From positions 1-32,048 of the forward strand of contig JASHWX010000189.1 in the NCBI GenBank assembly GCA_030043815.1: a stretch of DNA of 32,048 nucleotides, read 5' to 3'. Shown piece by piece: positions 1 through 8,403 of this stretch; the stretch's first letter is position 1; each line of letters begins with the position of its first letter. Made by a program: the position numbers and the translations under genes. The notes under the pieces were generated by a model, which was given only the letters and a program-made list of their open reading frames with translations, was not told the origin of the DNA and searched no databases. The stretch is from Candidatus Rhabdochlamydia sp. (lineage in GTDB: Bacteria > Chlamydiota > Chlamydiia > Chlamydiales > Rhabdochlamydiaceae).

Positions 1-657
1 CACTAGATGTCTAACGATCATCACGGGAATCCTGACAGGCAAGAGCGCGAAACCAATCGTCATAGAGATTAATGACAATAGAGGACAAAAAAGATATAGT
101 ACGCAATTTTCTGAACGACCTATATCCAAATCGGGAACACTCATTCCAAAAAGGAATTCAAAAAGATTTTGGGGAACTTCAAAAAACTTAAAGGGACGTG
201 AATCGGGTTGTTGGTTTTCTGCTGATTCAGGAAGCAACCGATTTTTTATCCATGCACATGCCATGAAGGAAATTCGGATAGGTAATAGAATAGCTCCCAC
301 TGCCATGGAAAGAAGATTCATCGGCAGTTTTTTGATGTTGAATTGATTGTTTTCCCAAAATCTGGGAACGCCAAAAAAGAATTCAAAAGGATCGGAAGGG
401 AACCCGTTTTTTATTGACAAGCCAATCGAGCAAATAATTGACAATGGGATGAAGTAAAAGGCTGTTACCACTGGCATGATCAAAACGCTAATGAGTGTAT
501 TAGCAGGAAATTCATTTAACGCTTGATCTTGCGGACAATATTCCTGCGTGGATGAAGGAACGGATCCTATTCCTGCTGGGCTCATTGGAGCTGTATTGAG
601 TTGAGCATTGAGTGCCTGTTGAGACGGAGTGACTGAGTTGATTGAAGAGATTGTCAT
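1..657 (-). CDS. Putative membrane protein with repeated module (3' end outside window)
   Basis: I do not recognise this protein. The reading frame is open from an ATG at 657 to the window edge (219 codons seen), behind a good ribosome binding site (AAGAGGT, 5 bases before the ATG). The first 50 residues are rich in Ser, Gln, Pro and Asn, as expected of an exported or type III-secreted N-terminus. Hydrophobic stretches follow. Two sections resemble each other: each has a Pro-Phe-rich part (FEFFFGVPR; FEFLFGMSVP) followed by a hydrophobic helix of the form LLSMAVGAILLPIRI / LISMTIGFALLPVRI. This looks like an internal duplication of a hairpin-type membrane module, reminiscent of chlamydial inclusion-membrane proteins, but that link is inference. 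It is co-oriented with the downstream-numbered epimerase gene, 109 bases away. Confidence 0.7.
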   Translation of the reverse strand, partial: MTISSINSVTPSQQALNAQLNTAPMSPAGIGSVPSSTQEYCPQDQALNEFPANTLISVLIMPVVTAFYFIPLSIICSIGLSIKNGFPSDPFEFFFGVPRFWENNQFNIKKLPMNLLSMAVGAILLPIRISFMACAWIKNRLLPESAENQQPDSRPFKFFEVPQNLFEFLFGMSVPDLDIGRSENCVLYLFCPLLSLISMTIGFALLPVRIPVMIVRHLV

Positions 658-766
658 TTTTACCTCTTGTTAAGATTGGAAAATGAAATTCGCAAAAGAT
701 CGTATCAGGTCTGTTCAAATCATACAATGCAGTTTTATCCGCTTGACACGTTCAGGCGAGAGAGGT

Positions 767-1723
767 TCAACGAGGGCATTTAATCCAATGGTACCACTCA
801 ATGAAGCGCTGAAGCCCATCATAAAGGGAAGTTTTGGGGACAAAGTTCAAGATTTGTCCGCTTTTGGCGATGTCGGCATAGGTAATGGGGACATCGCCTG
901 GGGGTGTGGGCTGAAAGACGAGTTTGGCTTTCTTGTTGAGGTGCGTTTCTAAGGTTTCGATGAGCTCGAGTACGCTGAGGGGCGTATTGTTGCCGAGATT
1001 GAAAATTTCAGACGATGCGCCGAGATCGATCGCTGCGATTGTGCCAGCAATAATATCGTCGATATAGGTGAAATCGCGCTTGAGTTTTCCCTCTCCAAAA
1101 ACGGAAATGGGCTGATCTTCGAGGATCGCCTTCGTGAAGGAATAATAGGCCATATCAGGCCGTCCCCATGGGCCATAGACGGTAAAGAAGCGCAAGCCGG
1201 TGCAGCAAAGGCCGTGCATTTGATGGTAAGAATGCGCGATCAGCTCATTGCTCCGTTTGGTCGCGCCGTAAAAGCTCGCAGGCTTTTCGATGGGGTCGTT
1301 TTCGGCGAAAGGGATTTTTGCATTTAATCCGTAGACCGACGAGGAGGAGGCGTAGATTAATTTTACCGATGGGCGGGTGCGCAGGGCTTCGAGGATTTGG
1401 ACAAAGCCGTTGAGGTTGCTATGAACGTAGGCTTCGGGGTGGGTCAGGGAATAGCGCACCCCGGCTTGCGCGGCAAGGTGGGCGAGATGAGTGATTTGGT
1501 GGCTCTCAAGTTCGTTTTCGATGGTCCGGCGCTCAGTGATGTCGCAATTGATCCAAGGGATGGCGGCATCGGAAAGAATCTTGGCGCGCTCTTTTTTTAA
1601 TGCGGGGTCGTAGTAGGCGTTGAAATTGTCGCAGCCGAAGACGGCATCGCCTCTTTTTTTCAGAGCGAGGGCGAGATGAAAGCCGATAAAGCCTGCTATC
1701 CCTGTAATAAAAATCCGTTTCAT
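767..1723 (-). CDS. NAD-dependent UDP-glucuronate 4-epimerase
   Basis: Predicted cytoplasmic short-chain dehydrogenase-type sugar epimerase (318 aa) that would convert UDP-glucuronate to UDP-galacturonate for polysaccharide synthesis. The NAD-binding glycine motif TGIAGFIG is at residues 7-14. The catalytic Ser region SSSSVYG is near 126-132, and the catalytic pair YGATK gives Tyr152 and Lys156. RFFTVYGPWGRPDMA and FGEGKLKRDFTYIDD are typical of the UDP-glucuronate 4-epimerase branch rather than GalE. I chose the ATG at 1723 because the Rossmann fold begins right after it; an in-frame start 26 codons upstream would add a non-homologous tail. It is divergent from the export genes that start at 1924 and probably belongs to the same polysaccharide locus. 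Exact substrate (UDP-glucuronate versus another UDP-sugar) is family-based inference. Confidence 0.87.
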   Translation of the reverse strand: MKRIFITGIAGFIGFHLALALKKRGDAVFGCDNFNAYYDPALKKERAKILSDAAIPWINCDITERRTIENELESHQITHLAHLAAQAGVRYSLTHPEAYVHSNLNGFVQILEALRTRPSVKLIYASSSSVYGLNAKIPFAENDPIEKPASFYGATKRSNELIAHSYHQMHGLCCTGLRFFTVYGPWGRPDMAYYSFTKAILEDQPISVFGEGKLKRDFTYIDDIIAGTIAAIDLGASSEIFNLGNNTPLSVLELIETLETHLNKKAKLVFQPTPPGDVPITYADIAKSGQILNFVPKTSLYDGLQRFIEWYHWIKCPR

Positions 1724-1767
1724 GTAAAATGCACTGCTAAATGATGTTTTACCACTCTCTACACCTC

Positions 1768-1920
1768 GTGATTCGAAAGTTGGTTTTGGCTGCGCCAGCA
1801 TCTAAGACTTTGAGACCTGCCTGCATCGCACCTGTGCCTTCCACAGGCTGCTTTAAGCATCGGCTTCGCCTGGCTCAAATTCTGGGCGCTGGCTTTGCCA
1901 AATTCCAACTTTTGAATCAC
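1768..1920. repeat. Imperfect 153-bp palindromic element between divergent polysaccharide genes
   Basis: The outer arms (1768-1799 and 1888-1920) are imperfect reverse complements: GTGATTC, AAAGTTGG, TTGGC and GCCAGC on the left match their complements on the right in the same order. Pairing continues inwards with mismatches (ACTTTGAG against CTCAAATT) and a small central hairpin, CCTGTG-CCTTC-CACAGG. The element fills nearly all of the gap between the epimerase and the Wza-like gene, so it must hold their promoters or be a small inserted element. Its right arm carries a motif also found upstream of cyoA (24540-24558). Confidence 0.6.
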
Positions 1921-1923
1921 TCT

Positions 1924-2988
1924 ATGTATAGCATTTTTAAGTTTTTGAGGGCATTATTCCTTTTAGCCCTCCTCCACTCTTGTACAAATCCGCCGTATCG
2001 AGGAAGCGATGTAGTGGGGGCGGAAGACTTTGTCATGGACTCGTATCGCATCCGTTCAGGAAAATTTTCAATTTTAGAAATGGAGGGCAAAGATACCGAG
2101 GGGCTTCCCGAAGAGTGGCTAGAAGAGTATCAGGATGTGATCAACAATGGGGATGTGCTGCAGATCGCCGTCTATCATCCGACGCGCTTCGACCTTGTCG
2201 AGTCGGTCCAGAAGATCGGTCAAAGCATTGGCTTTAGAGTGTCTGAGGGGATGGTCTATCTGCCCGATCTCCCCCCGGTGCATGTCGAAGGATTGAGCTT
2301 GCTCCAGGCCCAAAAGGAGATCGAAGATCTTTATCGTCATCAGATCAAAGATGTCAGCGTGTTCATCGCGTATCGCGAGCGCATCTTGAGAAAAGTGGAG
2401 CTTGCCGGCCTTGTCTCCGTGCCGAATATTCCTGTCGATGGGCGCTTGCGCCTATTTGAAACCCTGTCGATCGCAAAAGTGCCGACCAATGCCAATCTGT
2501 TCAAAAGCTATGTTGTCCGGGACAATGAACTTCTTCACGTTGATCTCTATAAGTTGATCAAAGAAGGGGACATGACCCAAAATGTTGTCATGTACGGGGG
2601 CGATAAGATCTACATCGCCGATCCATCCGCATCGACCATCATGGTGCTAGGCGAAGTGGGCAAAGAGCGCGTCGTCAATGTGCCTGATGGATTTATGACG
2701 CTGCGTCTGGCCATTGCCGAAGCCGGCGGGATCCTTGCGTCGGGGGATAAGTCTTATATCCAAATCATCCGCGGCAACATCTTGCATCCAAAAATTTATA
2801 CGCTCAATTGGGAGCATGTCGTTCGGCTGCCGAACGACAGCATGCTGCTTATCCCTGGCGATATCGTCTACGTCGCTGCAAGGCCGCTGTCCGAATGGAA
2901 CCGCTTTGTCAACGACCTTCTCCCGACATTCATCGCGCTTGATCTGATTACAAAAGGCATTAAATCTGTAGGAATAGAGGTTCCATGA
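1924..2988 (+). CDS. Wza-like polysaccharide export lipoprotein (SLBB domains)
   Basis: Predicted outer-membrane or periplasmic lipoprotein (354 aa) of the polysaccharide export (Wza/KpsD-type) family, forming the exit channel for an extracellular polysaccharide. The start at 1924 gives a clean lipoprotein signal: a hydrophobic segment ending in LLHSC, with lipidated Cys at residue 20. The export domain begins near residue 70 with GDVLQIAVYHPTR and runs to about 150. Two SLBB-like beta-grasp segments follow (about 155-230 and 238-315), each ending in a GDxxYV/GDKIYI-type strand. The C-terminal NRFVNDLLPTF resembles the amphipathic helix of Wza. No clear ribosome binding site precedes the ATG. 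The stop overlaps the start of the next gene (ATGA), which argues for translational coupling with its Wzc-like partner. Confidence 0.83.
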   Translation: MYSIFKFLRALFLLALLHSCTNPPYRGSDVVGAEDFVMDSYRIRSGKFSILEMEGKDTEGLPEEWLEEYQDVINNGDVLQIAVYHPTRFDLVESVQKIGQSIGFRVSEGMVYLPDLPPVHVEGLSLLQAQKEIEDLYRHQIKDVSVFIAYRERILRKVELAGLVSVPNIPVDGRLRLFETLSIAKVPTNANLFKSYVVRDNELLHVDLYKLIKEGDMTQNVVMYGGDKIYIADPSASTIMVLGEVGKERVVNVPDGFMTLRLAIAEAGGILASGDKSYIQIIRGNILHPKIYTLNWEHVVRLPNDSMLLIPGDIVYVAARPLSEWNRFVNDLLPTFIALDLITKGIKSVGIEVP

Positions 2989-5693
2989 AATCGCTTCCCC
3001 ATGAAATGATCATCATTACGTTTTCTGATATCAAAAATCTCTACTTGCGCCATCGCTCAAGGATCAAGACGGTCGCTCTTATTTGCGGACTTGCGATGCT
3101 GGCAGTCCTGGTAGTTCGAGAGCCGAAGTTTTTGGCGGAAGCGACATTTAAACAGGCCAATCGGCAAAGCGAAATCCCTCCTAATTTGAAGGACCTGTAC
3201 CAACAAGTTCTTTCGCTCTCCAGCCCTGGCGAGCGCGCGCAAATTTCGATCATGCAATCAAATGAAGTGATGAAGAATGTCGTTGAGCAGCTCGGGATGC
3301 AGGTCGCCTGCCATTCCCAATCTGGAATGGTCCGGCTATTGAAAGGGATTTTTGAGAACATAAAAATTGAATTAAGGCGCGGCATAGCTGATCTTGACGA
3401 GTTCCAATTTCGCAATGTTTCATATGATGGCGAAAAGCCCCTTGCAATGTACTTAAAGGTGCTCGACAATGAAACGTACCAACTATTCAACGAAAAGAAG
3501 GAGCTGATCGCTAGAGGCAAATTGGGGGAAGCTCTTTCCCTCCCCGAAGCGGCATTGACCCTCCAAGAATTGCCAAGCAATGTCAAACTCAATCGATTTT
3601 ATCGGCTGTCGATTTCTCCGCGGCTCGCAACGATTAAACAGGTTCTTAAAAAACTCGATATTGGTTCCTTGAAGACTGACCGGAACATTTTACGGCTGAC
3701 GTATACTCATCGCGACCGCTTCTTGGCCTCGAACGTGTTGAATCAATTGATGAAAAGCTATCAACTCTTCTTAAAAAAAGAAAACGATGAAATTTGCCAG
3801 ATCCATTTGGACTATCTTGAAAAAAGGCAGCAAGACCTCTTTCAAAATTTTGACCGCGCCCTTGCTGAACATGCGGAATATTTAAAAGAAAATCTCATCG
3901 CGACAAATGGCGAGATCGGGTTTAGCCAAGAGTTGGAGATGCTGCTCAAGCCCAAAGAACTCTACAACTCCAAGCTCTTTCAGATCGATCTCGAGCTTGG
4001 CCGCCTCTCTGGAGAACGGGCTTGTGCTTTTACAAGCAACCGCCGGCAAGAGATTTTAGCTCGCCTCGATCAATGCGAGATGGAGATCCAGCCTATCAAT
4101 GTTGAAATTGAAAATGTGCGTGCGCAGGCGGATGAAGCGCATCTCTTGCTCGAATGCTTGGAGAATGGAAAAGAGATCCCTGCTCTGCCATCTCTTCTCA
4201 ATGATCCTAAGGGCTTCATCGCTGCCATGCTCAAAGTGGCTCATGACAATGAGAAAAAAACGCAGCTTGCCGTTTATTTGAAGAGCTTTATCAACCAGCT
4301 CGAACAAAAGCGGGATACCCTGATGGAAAACGCCAAGATGGCCCGAGATGGATTGCATGACTTTGACGGGTTGTCATTGGAATCGGCGCCCAAGCTTTTA
4401 ACGGAATTCAACCATGAACGGGATGGGTTGCAAGCTCAGCTCAAAGAGATGATCTTCTTGAGAGAAAAACTCGCTCAGCCCAATTTTGAATTGAGCTCTT
4501 TTGGCGTCGTGTTCAGCGATCCTGTCATCAATGAGCTCATTCACAAAGCAAGCACCATCTCGCTTCAGCTTAACGACAACGACAACCGCACGGCGAGAGA
4601 ACACGAGCGCTTAAGGGAATCGCTCGAGACCCAGAAGAGCTTTCTGTCCCAGTATCTCTTTCAAGCCACCGAGCTCAAGAAACTGCGCGCCAAACTCCTC
4701 TCCGACAAGATCCATTCACTGCAGCAAGCTACAGTTGCATTATTGAAATCGGAAAAGGGGCTTTTGAACGAAAAATTAAAAGAGCTCAATGCGCAAATGG
4801 CAAGGCTGCCGGAAAAATGGCGGCGCGAGTCTCTTCTCAAACTCAAAAAAGATGTCAATTCGATGATGATCGAAGGCGTCTCCCAGCTCGCTGAGTCGAA
4901 ATACATCGTCCAAAATTTTTATCAAACGGGCGCGCGTCCCTTGGATAGCGCGATCCCGCCCACCTCGCCGACCTCGCCGCGCCTTCTTCTGATCTCGCTT
5001 TTTGTCGCCATTGCAGGGGGATTTTTCTATTATTTTGGCATCTTGTGCAAAAACTTGCTCAAAGGCTTGCCCGTATCATATGAAAATTTAAAACTCTCGG
5101 GATTTCCCGTCAGCGGAGTTCTTTCTCCCAATTGCAATTCCCCTCTTTCACAGGTGCGGTCGGACGATTTGGAAACCTTGCGCACTCTCACCGAGTTTTT
5201 GACAGATCGCATCAAGCCCGATGGCGCCCTCATCGCCGCTTGCATTGGAGGCAAATATCCCGATTATTCCGCTCCTCTAGCAGAACTGCTCGCGATGCGC
5301 GGGCTCAAAGTGCTCAACGTGCATTGCGTCTTTGATGCCGTCGTGCATCCCGAGAGCATTCCCGGCCTCTGGCAATACCTGAAGGGAGAGACCGACCAGC
5401 TGCCGATCCGCCGCCGCACGGCTTATGACTTCATCCCCAGCGGCAGCGCGACGAGACATGGCCCTGAGTTTCTTTCCAGCCCTGCATTTAGACAATTCTT
5501 ATCCCGTGTCAGAGAGCAATACGATGTCGTCCTGATCTACAGCAGCGCTGATCCAGACAAATCGGATGGGACTGCGCTCTTGAAAATTTCCGATGCCGCT
5601 TTGGTGACGGTGCAAAAAGAGCTCAAAGACGGATTGCTCGCTTATTTAGAGAAAAAACCCGTGACCTTTGTGTATGCCCATGAATTCATCTAA
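2985..5693 (+). CDS. Wzz/Wzc-like polysaccharide co-polymerase with degenerate ATPase domain
   Basis: Predicted inner-membrane polysaccharide co-polymerase (902 aa) that would pair with the upstream Wza-like protein to control chain length and export. TM1 is near residues 27-46. A long coiled-coil-rich periplasmic region follows (about 50-660), then a Pro-rich motif (PPTSPTSPR) and TM2 near 664-690. The cytoplasmic tail has the layout of a bacterial tyrosine kinase, but the nucleotide motifs are weak. Where a Walker A of the form GEGKST is expected it reads CIGGKYPDYSAP (about 750), the Walker A' position reads VLNVHCVFD, and the Walker B-like strand is YDVVLIYSS (about 845). There is no C-terminal tyrosine cluster. 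It is probably a structural co-polymerase without kinase activity. The start overlaps the previous stop by four bases; the next gene begins 14 bases before this stop. Confidence 0.78.
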   Translation: MKSLPHEMIIITFSDIKNLYLRHRSRIKTVALICGLAMLAVLVVREPKFLAEATFKQANRQSEIPPNLKDLYQQVLSLSSPGERAQISIMQSNEVMKNVVEQLGMQVACHSQSGMVRLLKGIFENIKIELRRGIADLDEFQFRNVSYDGEKPLAMYLKVLDNETYQLFNEKKELIARGKLGEALSLPEAALTLQELPSNVKLNRFYRLSISPRLATIKQVLKKLDIGSLKTDRNILRLTYTHRDRFLASNVLNQLMKSYQLFLKKENDEICQIHLDYLEKRQQDLFQNFDRALAEHAEYLKENLIATNGEIGFSQELEMLLKPKELYNSKLFQIDLELGRLSGERACAFTSNRRQEILARLDQCEMEIQPINVEIENVRAQADEAHLLLECLENGKEIPALPSLLNDPKGFIAAMLKVAHDNEKKTQLAVYLKSFINQLEQKRDTLMENAKMARDGLHDFDGLSLESAPKLLTEFNHERDGLQAQLKEMIFLREKLAQPNFELSSFGVVFSDPVINELIHKASTISLQLNDNDNRTAREHERLRESLETQKSFLSQYLFQATELKKLRAKLLSDKIHSLQQATVALLKSEKGLLNEKLKELNAQMARLPEKWRRESLLKLKKDVNSMMIEGVSQLAESKYIVQNFYQTGARPLDSAIPPTSPTSPRLLLISLFVAIAGGFFYYFGILCKNLLKGLPVSYENLKLSGFPVSGVLSPNCNSPLSQVRSDDLETLRTLTEFLTDRIKPDGALIAACIGGKYPDYSAPLAELLAMRGLKVLNVHCVFDAVVHPESIPGLWQYLKGETDQLPIRRRTAYDFIPSGSATRHGPEFLSSPAFRQFLSRVREQYDVVLIYSSADPDKSDGTALLKISDAALVTVQKELKDGLLAYLEKKPVTFVYAHEFI

Positions 5694-6630
5694 AAAGATC
5701 CTTGTCACTGGCGGCGCGGGTTTTTTAGGCTCCCATCTCTGCGAAAGGTTGTTGCAAGAAGGGCACTCTGTCATTTGCCTCGACAATTTTTTCACAGGAA
5801 ATAAGCAAAATATCCTTACGCTTCTCAATCATCCAGCCTTTACTCTCATTGAGCATGATGTGTGTGAGCCGATCGACGCCGATCCCGACTTGATTTACAA
5901 TCTCGCATGTCCTGCCTCGCCCATCCATTACCAATGCGATCCTGTCAAAACAATTAAGACCAGTGTCCATGGCGCGATCAACATGCTCGAGCTCGCCCAG
6001 AAAAAAGGCGCGAAGATCTTGCAAGCCTCCACCAGCGAAGTTTACGGCGATCCCCACATCCACCCTCAGCCCGAAAGCTACTGGGGCAATGTCAATCCCA
6101 TCGGTATCCGCTCCTGCTACGATGAAGGCAAACGGTGCGCCGAGACCCTCTTTTTTGATTTTCATCGCCAGTTCGGCCTCAACATCAAAGTCGCCCGCAT
6201 CTTCAACACTTACGGCCCGCGGATGCATCCCAATGACGGCCGAGTCGTCTCCAACTTCATCGTCCAAGCCCTCAAGAATGAGCCGATCACAATTTACGGC
6301 GAAGGGACGCAGACGCGCTCATTTTGCTATGTCGAGGACCTAATTGAAGGGCTGATCAGGCTGATGCAGTCTCCGGAGAGTTTTACGGGCCCTGTGAATT
6401 TAGGCAACCCCGTCGAGTTCCAAATTAGGGAATTGGCCGAGCTCGTCCTTGAGATCACAGGCTCGCGATCTAAGCTCGTGCATCATCCTCTGCCAAGCGA
6501 TGATCCCAAGCAGCGCAAACCCGATATTTCTCTTGCGAAGAGTCAATTAGGATGGAGCCCAAAGATCCCCCTCAAAGAGGGGTTGAGAGCCACCATTCAT
6601 TATTTTGACCAGTTGCTCATCGCACATTAA
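5680..6630 (+). CDS. UDP-glucuronate decarboxylase (UDP-xylose synthase)
   Basis: Cytoplasmic NAD-dependent enzyme (316 aa) predicted to decarboxylate UDP-glucuronate to UDP-xylose. TGGAGFLG at residues 10-17 is the NAD-binding loop. STSEVYGDP carries the Thr118 and Glu120 expected in this family. YDEGKR gives catalytic Tyr147 and Lys151, and RIFNTYGPRM and GEGTQTRSFCYV are family hallmarks. Length is normal for bacterial UXS. ATG 5680 is preferred because the fold begins immediately after it; ATG 5674 and an upstream TTG are in frame. The gene overlaps the end of the Wzc-like gene, so the three plus-strand genes look like one transcript. Its stop overlaps the stop of the convergent gene on the other strand, with no visible terminator between them. 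It shares its substrate with the UDP-glucuronate 4-epimerase at 767-1723. Confidence 0.88.
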   Translation: MNSSKKILVTGGAGFLGSHLCERLLQEGHSVICLDNFFTGNKQNILTLLNHPAFTLIEHDVCEPIDADPDLIYNLACPASPIHYQCDPVKTIKTSVHGAINMLELAQKKGAKILQASTSEVYGDPHIHPQPESYWGNVNPIGIRSCYDEGKRCAETLFFDFHRQFGLNIKVARIFNTYGPRMHPNDGRVVSNFIVQALKNEPITIYGEGTQTRSFCYVEDLIEGLIRLMQSPESFTGPVNLGNPVEFQIRELAELVLEITGSRSKLVHHPLPSDDPKQRKPDISLAKSQLGWSPKIPLKEGLRATIHYFDQLLIAH

Positions 6631-8327
6631 ATTCTCGGGACAATTTCTTTCATGTCGCCATAGCGGACGCGATGGTTTGGGCCATGTTCCCAAGTGCTGC
6701 CGTTCTTGACGATTTTGTAATCGAAAGTAGTGAAGGAATCAGTGGTTTCCCAGATCCATAGGTCATCGCCGACGTTTTTAAGAGGGGTGCCTCGCTTCCA
6801 ATCTAAGCCGGGTCCGTTTCCGTAAATCATGATCTGATTGCCCATGCCGGCATTGAAACGAATACTTAAACGCGTTGTTTTTTGCGGTAAAGGAGTGGAA
6901 TGCACGGGGAAAAGGGGAGCTTCGATGGCATCTTTTCCTGGCTCAAAAATGTGGTTATTGCCTTCTTCCCATACAGCATCATCAATGAGAAGTTTGTACT
7001 CAATGCGGTTGAAGTTCTTAGACATTCTATAAATCCAATGATCAGGTCCCGCTTGGACGAGGGGCTGTCCTTTTTGCCAGCTTAAGCCTCCTTCATTACC
7101 CCGGATGTAGAGGCTTTTACCGGGAGGGATTTGAGCATAAATGTGAATCGTGGGTTGGAATGCAGGCGGCATCGCCATCGATTCTTTAGAGGCGGACTTG
7201 AGCAAAATGACATTTCTATTAAAAAAATCGAGGACTTGATCTGAGACTGTTTCTCGATCAAGATGGGAGAAAAAGGGACGGGCTTCGGTTTGATTGAGGC
7301 CGCCCCAAATGCTCTCAGCGGTCTGCCAGATTTTTGTTCGAGGATGGAACACCGTACCGTTTTCTGTTGATAAATGACAAAGGGTGTGTTTGTTTGGAAT
7401 GACAAAGGGTGCATATGGCATTTCTTGTGCAGGAACGGCCATTACCAAGCCTTCTTTACTGCCTTTAATATAGTAAAAGGCTGTGGCGCCTCCACTATAT
7501 AGAGTACCTGCGAAGAGGCCGGAACCGAATGAAAAACTATACGGCTGATTGGGATTTTGAGACGAATAAGGAAGGTCGTTCAAAGAATCAGTTCCTCGAT
7601 AAAGAAGAAAAGCCTTCTCAGCAATCGAGTGGCATTCTATGGCGACTGCGTTTTGGATGATTTGAGCATCTTCTTGTGATTTGATCCGTAAATGATAATG
7701 ACATGAGCCGCTAAACTTTTCGATCGCTGATCCATCGCCATAGGGAGAAGAAGCAAATTGTCCATATTGAGGCTTGAATGTATCCCCAAATCGTTGAAAG
7801 AAACCGATTTGTTTTTCTGTTAAATTGCGTATCTGCTGGAAAGTGAAATCGGATTTGCCTTTCAGGTGTTTATTGAGCTTCTTCACCAAGTTTTCGTTCA
7901 AATTGAAAGCGAGGACTTTGACACCCTCAGCTTGGTTATCTTCTTCACCTGAAAAGTGCACGATATGCCAGCAATCTTTGAGGTTGTTGGGGGCATGAGG
8001 ATTGGGCCGCATGCGTTCATTGGGACAAAAATCTCCTCGCTTGAGGTTTTCTTTAATGCCTTTTTTTAAAAACTGCATTTCATAATAGGAGCGAGCGATG
8101 AAGGTGATTTCTAGCGAAGGGTCGATGGCTTTGATTTTGCTGCGGAGGAGCGCATAACGGTTATCAATGGACGGGGAGTTGAGTTGCGATAGAATGGCAT
8201 ACACGGCATTGAAAAGAGGGCGCGAAGGGGCGGCTTTTTCCCCATTTGGGCGTTGGTGATAGACGATGTATTCACCATGGCCTGTTGTAATAGGTTTATC
8301 AGAAGGATTGGATATTTTTAATGTCAT
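6627..8327 (-). CDS. Unknown protein with two C-terminal CBM20-like modules
   Basis: 566 aa, no signal peptide, no membrane segment. Two similar modules near residues 394-465 and 485-558 have the CBM20 starch-binding pattern: an opening LYIRGNEGGLSW / IMIYGNGPGLDW, a central hydrophobic-Trp strand, IEYKLL / FDYKIV, then a Trp-Glu-x-Gly-x-Asn-His (WEEGNNH / WEHGPNH). The N-terminal 380 residues are not a family I know. A segment at 241-290 (LLYRGT, then FGSGLFAGTLYSGGATAF) recalls the core of ADP-ribosyltransferases such as PARP, where a similar Phe-Gly-x-Gly-hydrophobic segment precedes a Ser-x-Ser/Ala run; this is only a resemblance. The polar N-terminus without a Sec signal would suit a type III effector, and glycogen or starch binding would suit a chlamydial inclusion. 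The ribosome binding site is GAGGT, upstream of the ATG at 8327. An AT-rich gap (8328-8403) separates it from pbp2. Confidence 0.7.
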   Translation of the reverse strand: MTLKISNPSDKPITTGHGEYIVYHQRPNGEKAAPSRPLFNAVYAILSQLNSPSIDNRYALLRSKIKAIDPSLEITFIARSYYEMQFLKKGIKENLKRGDFCPNERMRPNPHAPNNLKDCWHIVHFSGEEDNQAEGVKVLAFNLNENLVKKLNKHLKGKSDFTFQQIRNLTEKQIGFFQRFGDTFKPQYGQFASSPYGDGSAIEKFSGSCHYHLRIKSQEDAQIIQNAVAIECHSIAEKAFLLYRGTDSLNDLPYSSQNPNQPYSFSFGSGLFAGTLYSGGATAFYYIKGSKEGLVMAVPAQEMPYAPFVIPNKHTLCHLSTENGTVFHPRTKIWQTAESIWGGLNQTEARPFFSHLDRETVSDQVLDFFNRNVILLKSASKESMAMPPAFQPTIHIYAQIPPGKSLYIRGNEGGLSWQKGQPLVQAGPDHWIYRMSKNFNRIEYKLLIDDAVWEEGNNHIFEPGKDAIEAPLFPVHSTPLPQKTTRLSIRFNAGMGNQIMIYGNGPGLDWKRGTPLKNVGDDLWIWETTDSFTTFDYKIVKNGSTWEHGPNHRVRYGDMKEIVPRI

Positions 8328-8403
8328 AAAAACCTCAAAATTAATTGATAGTATTATATCAACTTTTAGTATTATTGAGTATATGTTTTTATGTTATTGA
8401 AAT

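Noticed and set aside
1741..1923. N-terminal extension of the Wza-like protein to 1741
   Set aside because: It would place 61 residues read through the palindrome before a perfect lipoprotein signal peptide; the start at 1924 is far better.
5725..6267. 180-codon frame antisense to the UDP-glucuronate decarboxylase
   Set aside because: Shadow of a codon-biased gene; the plus strand carries all family motifs.
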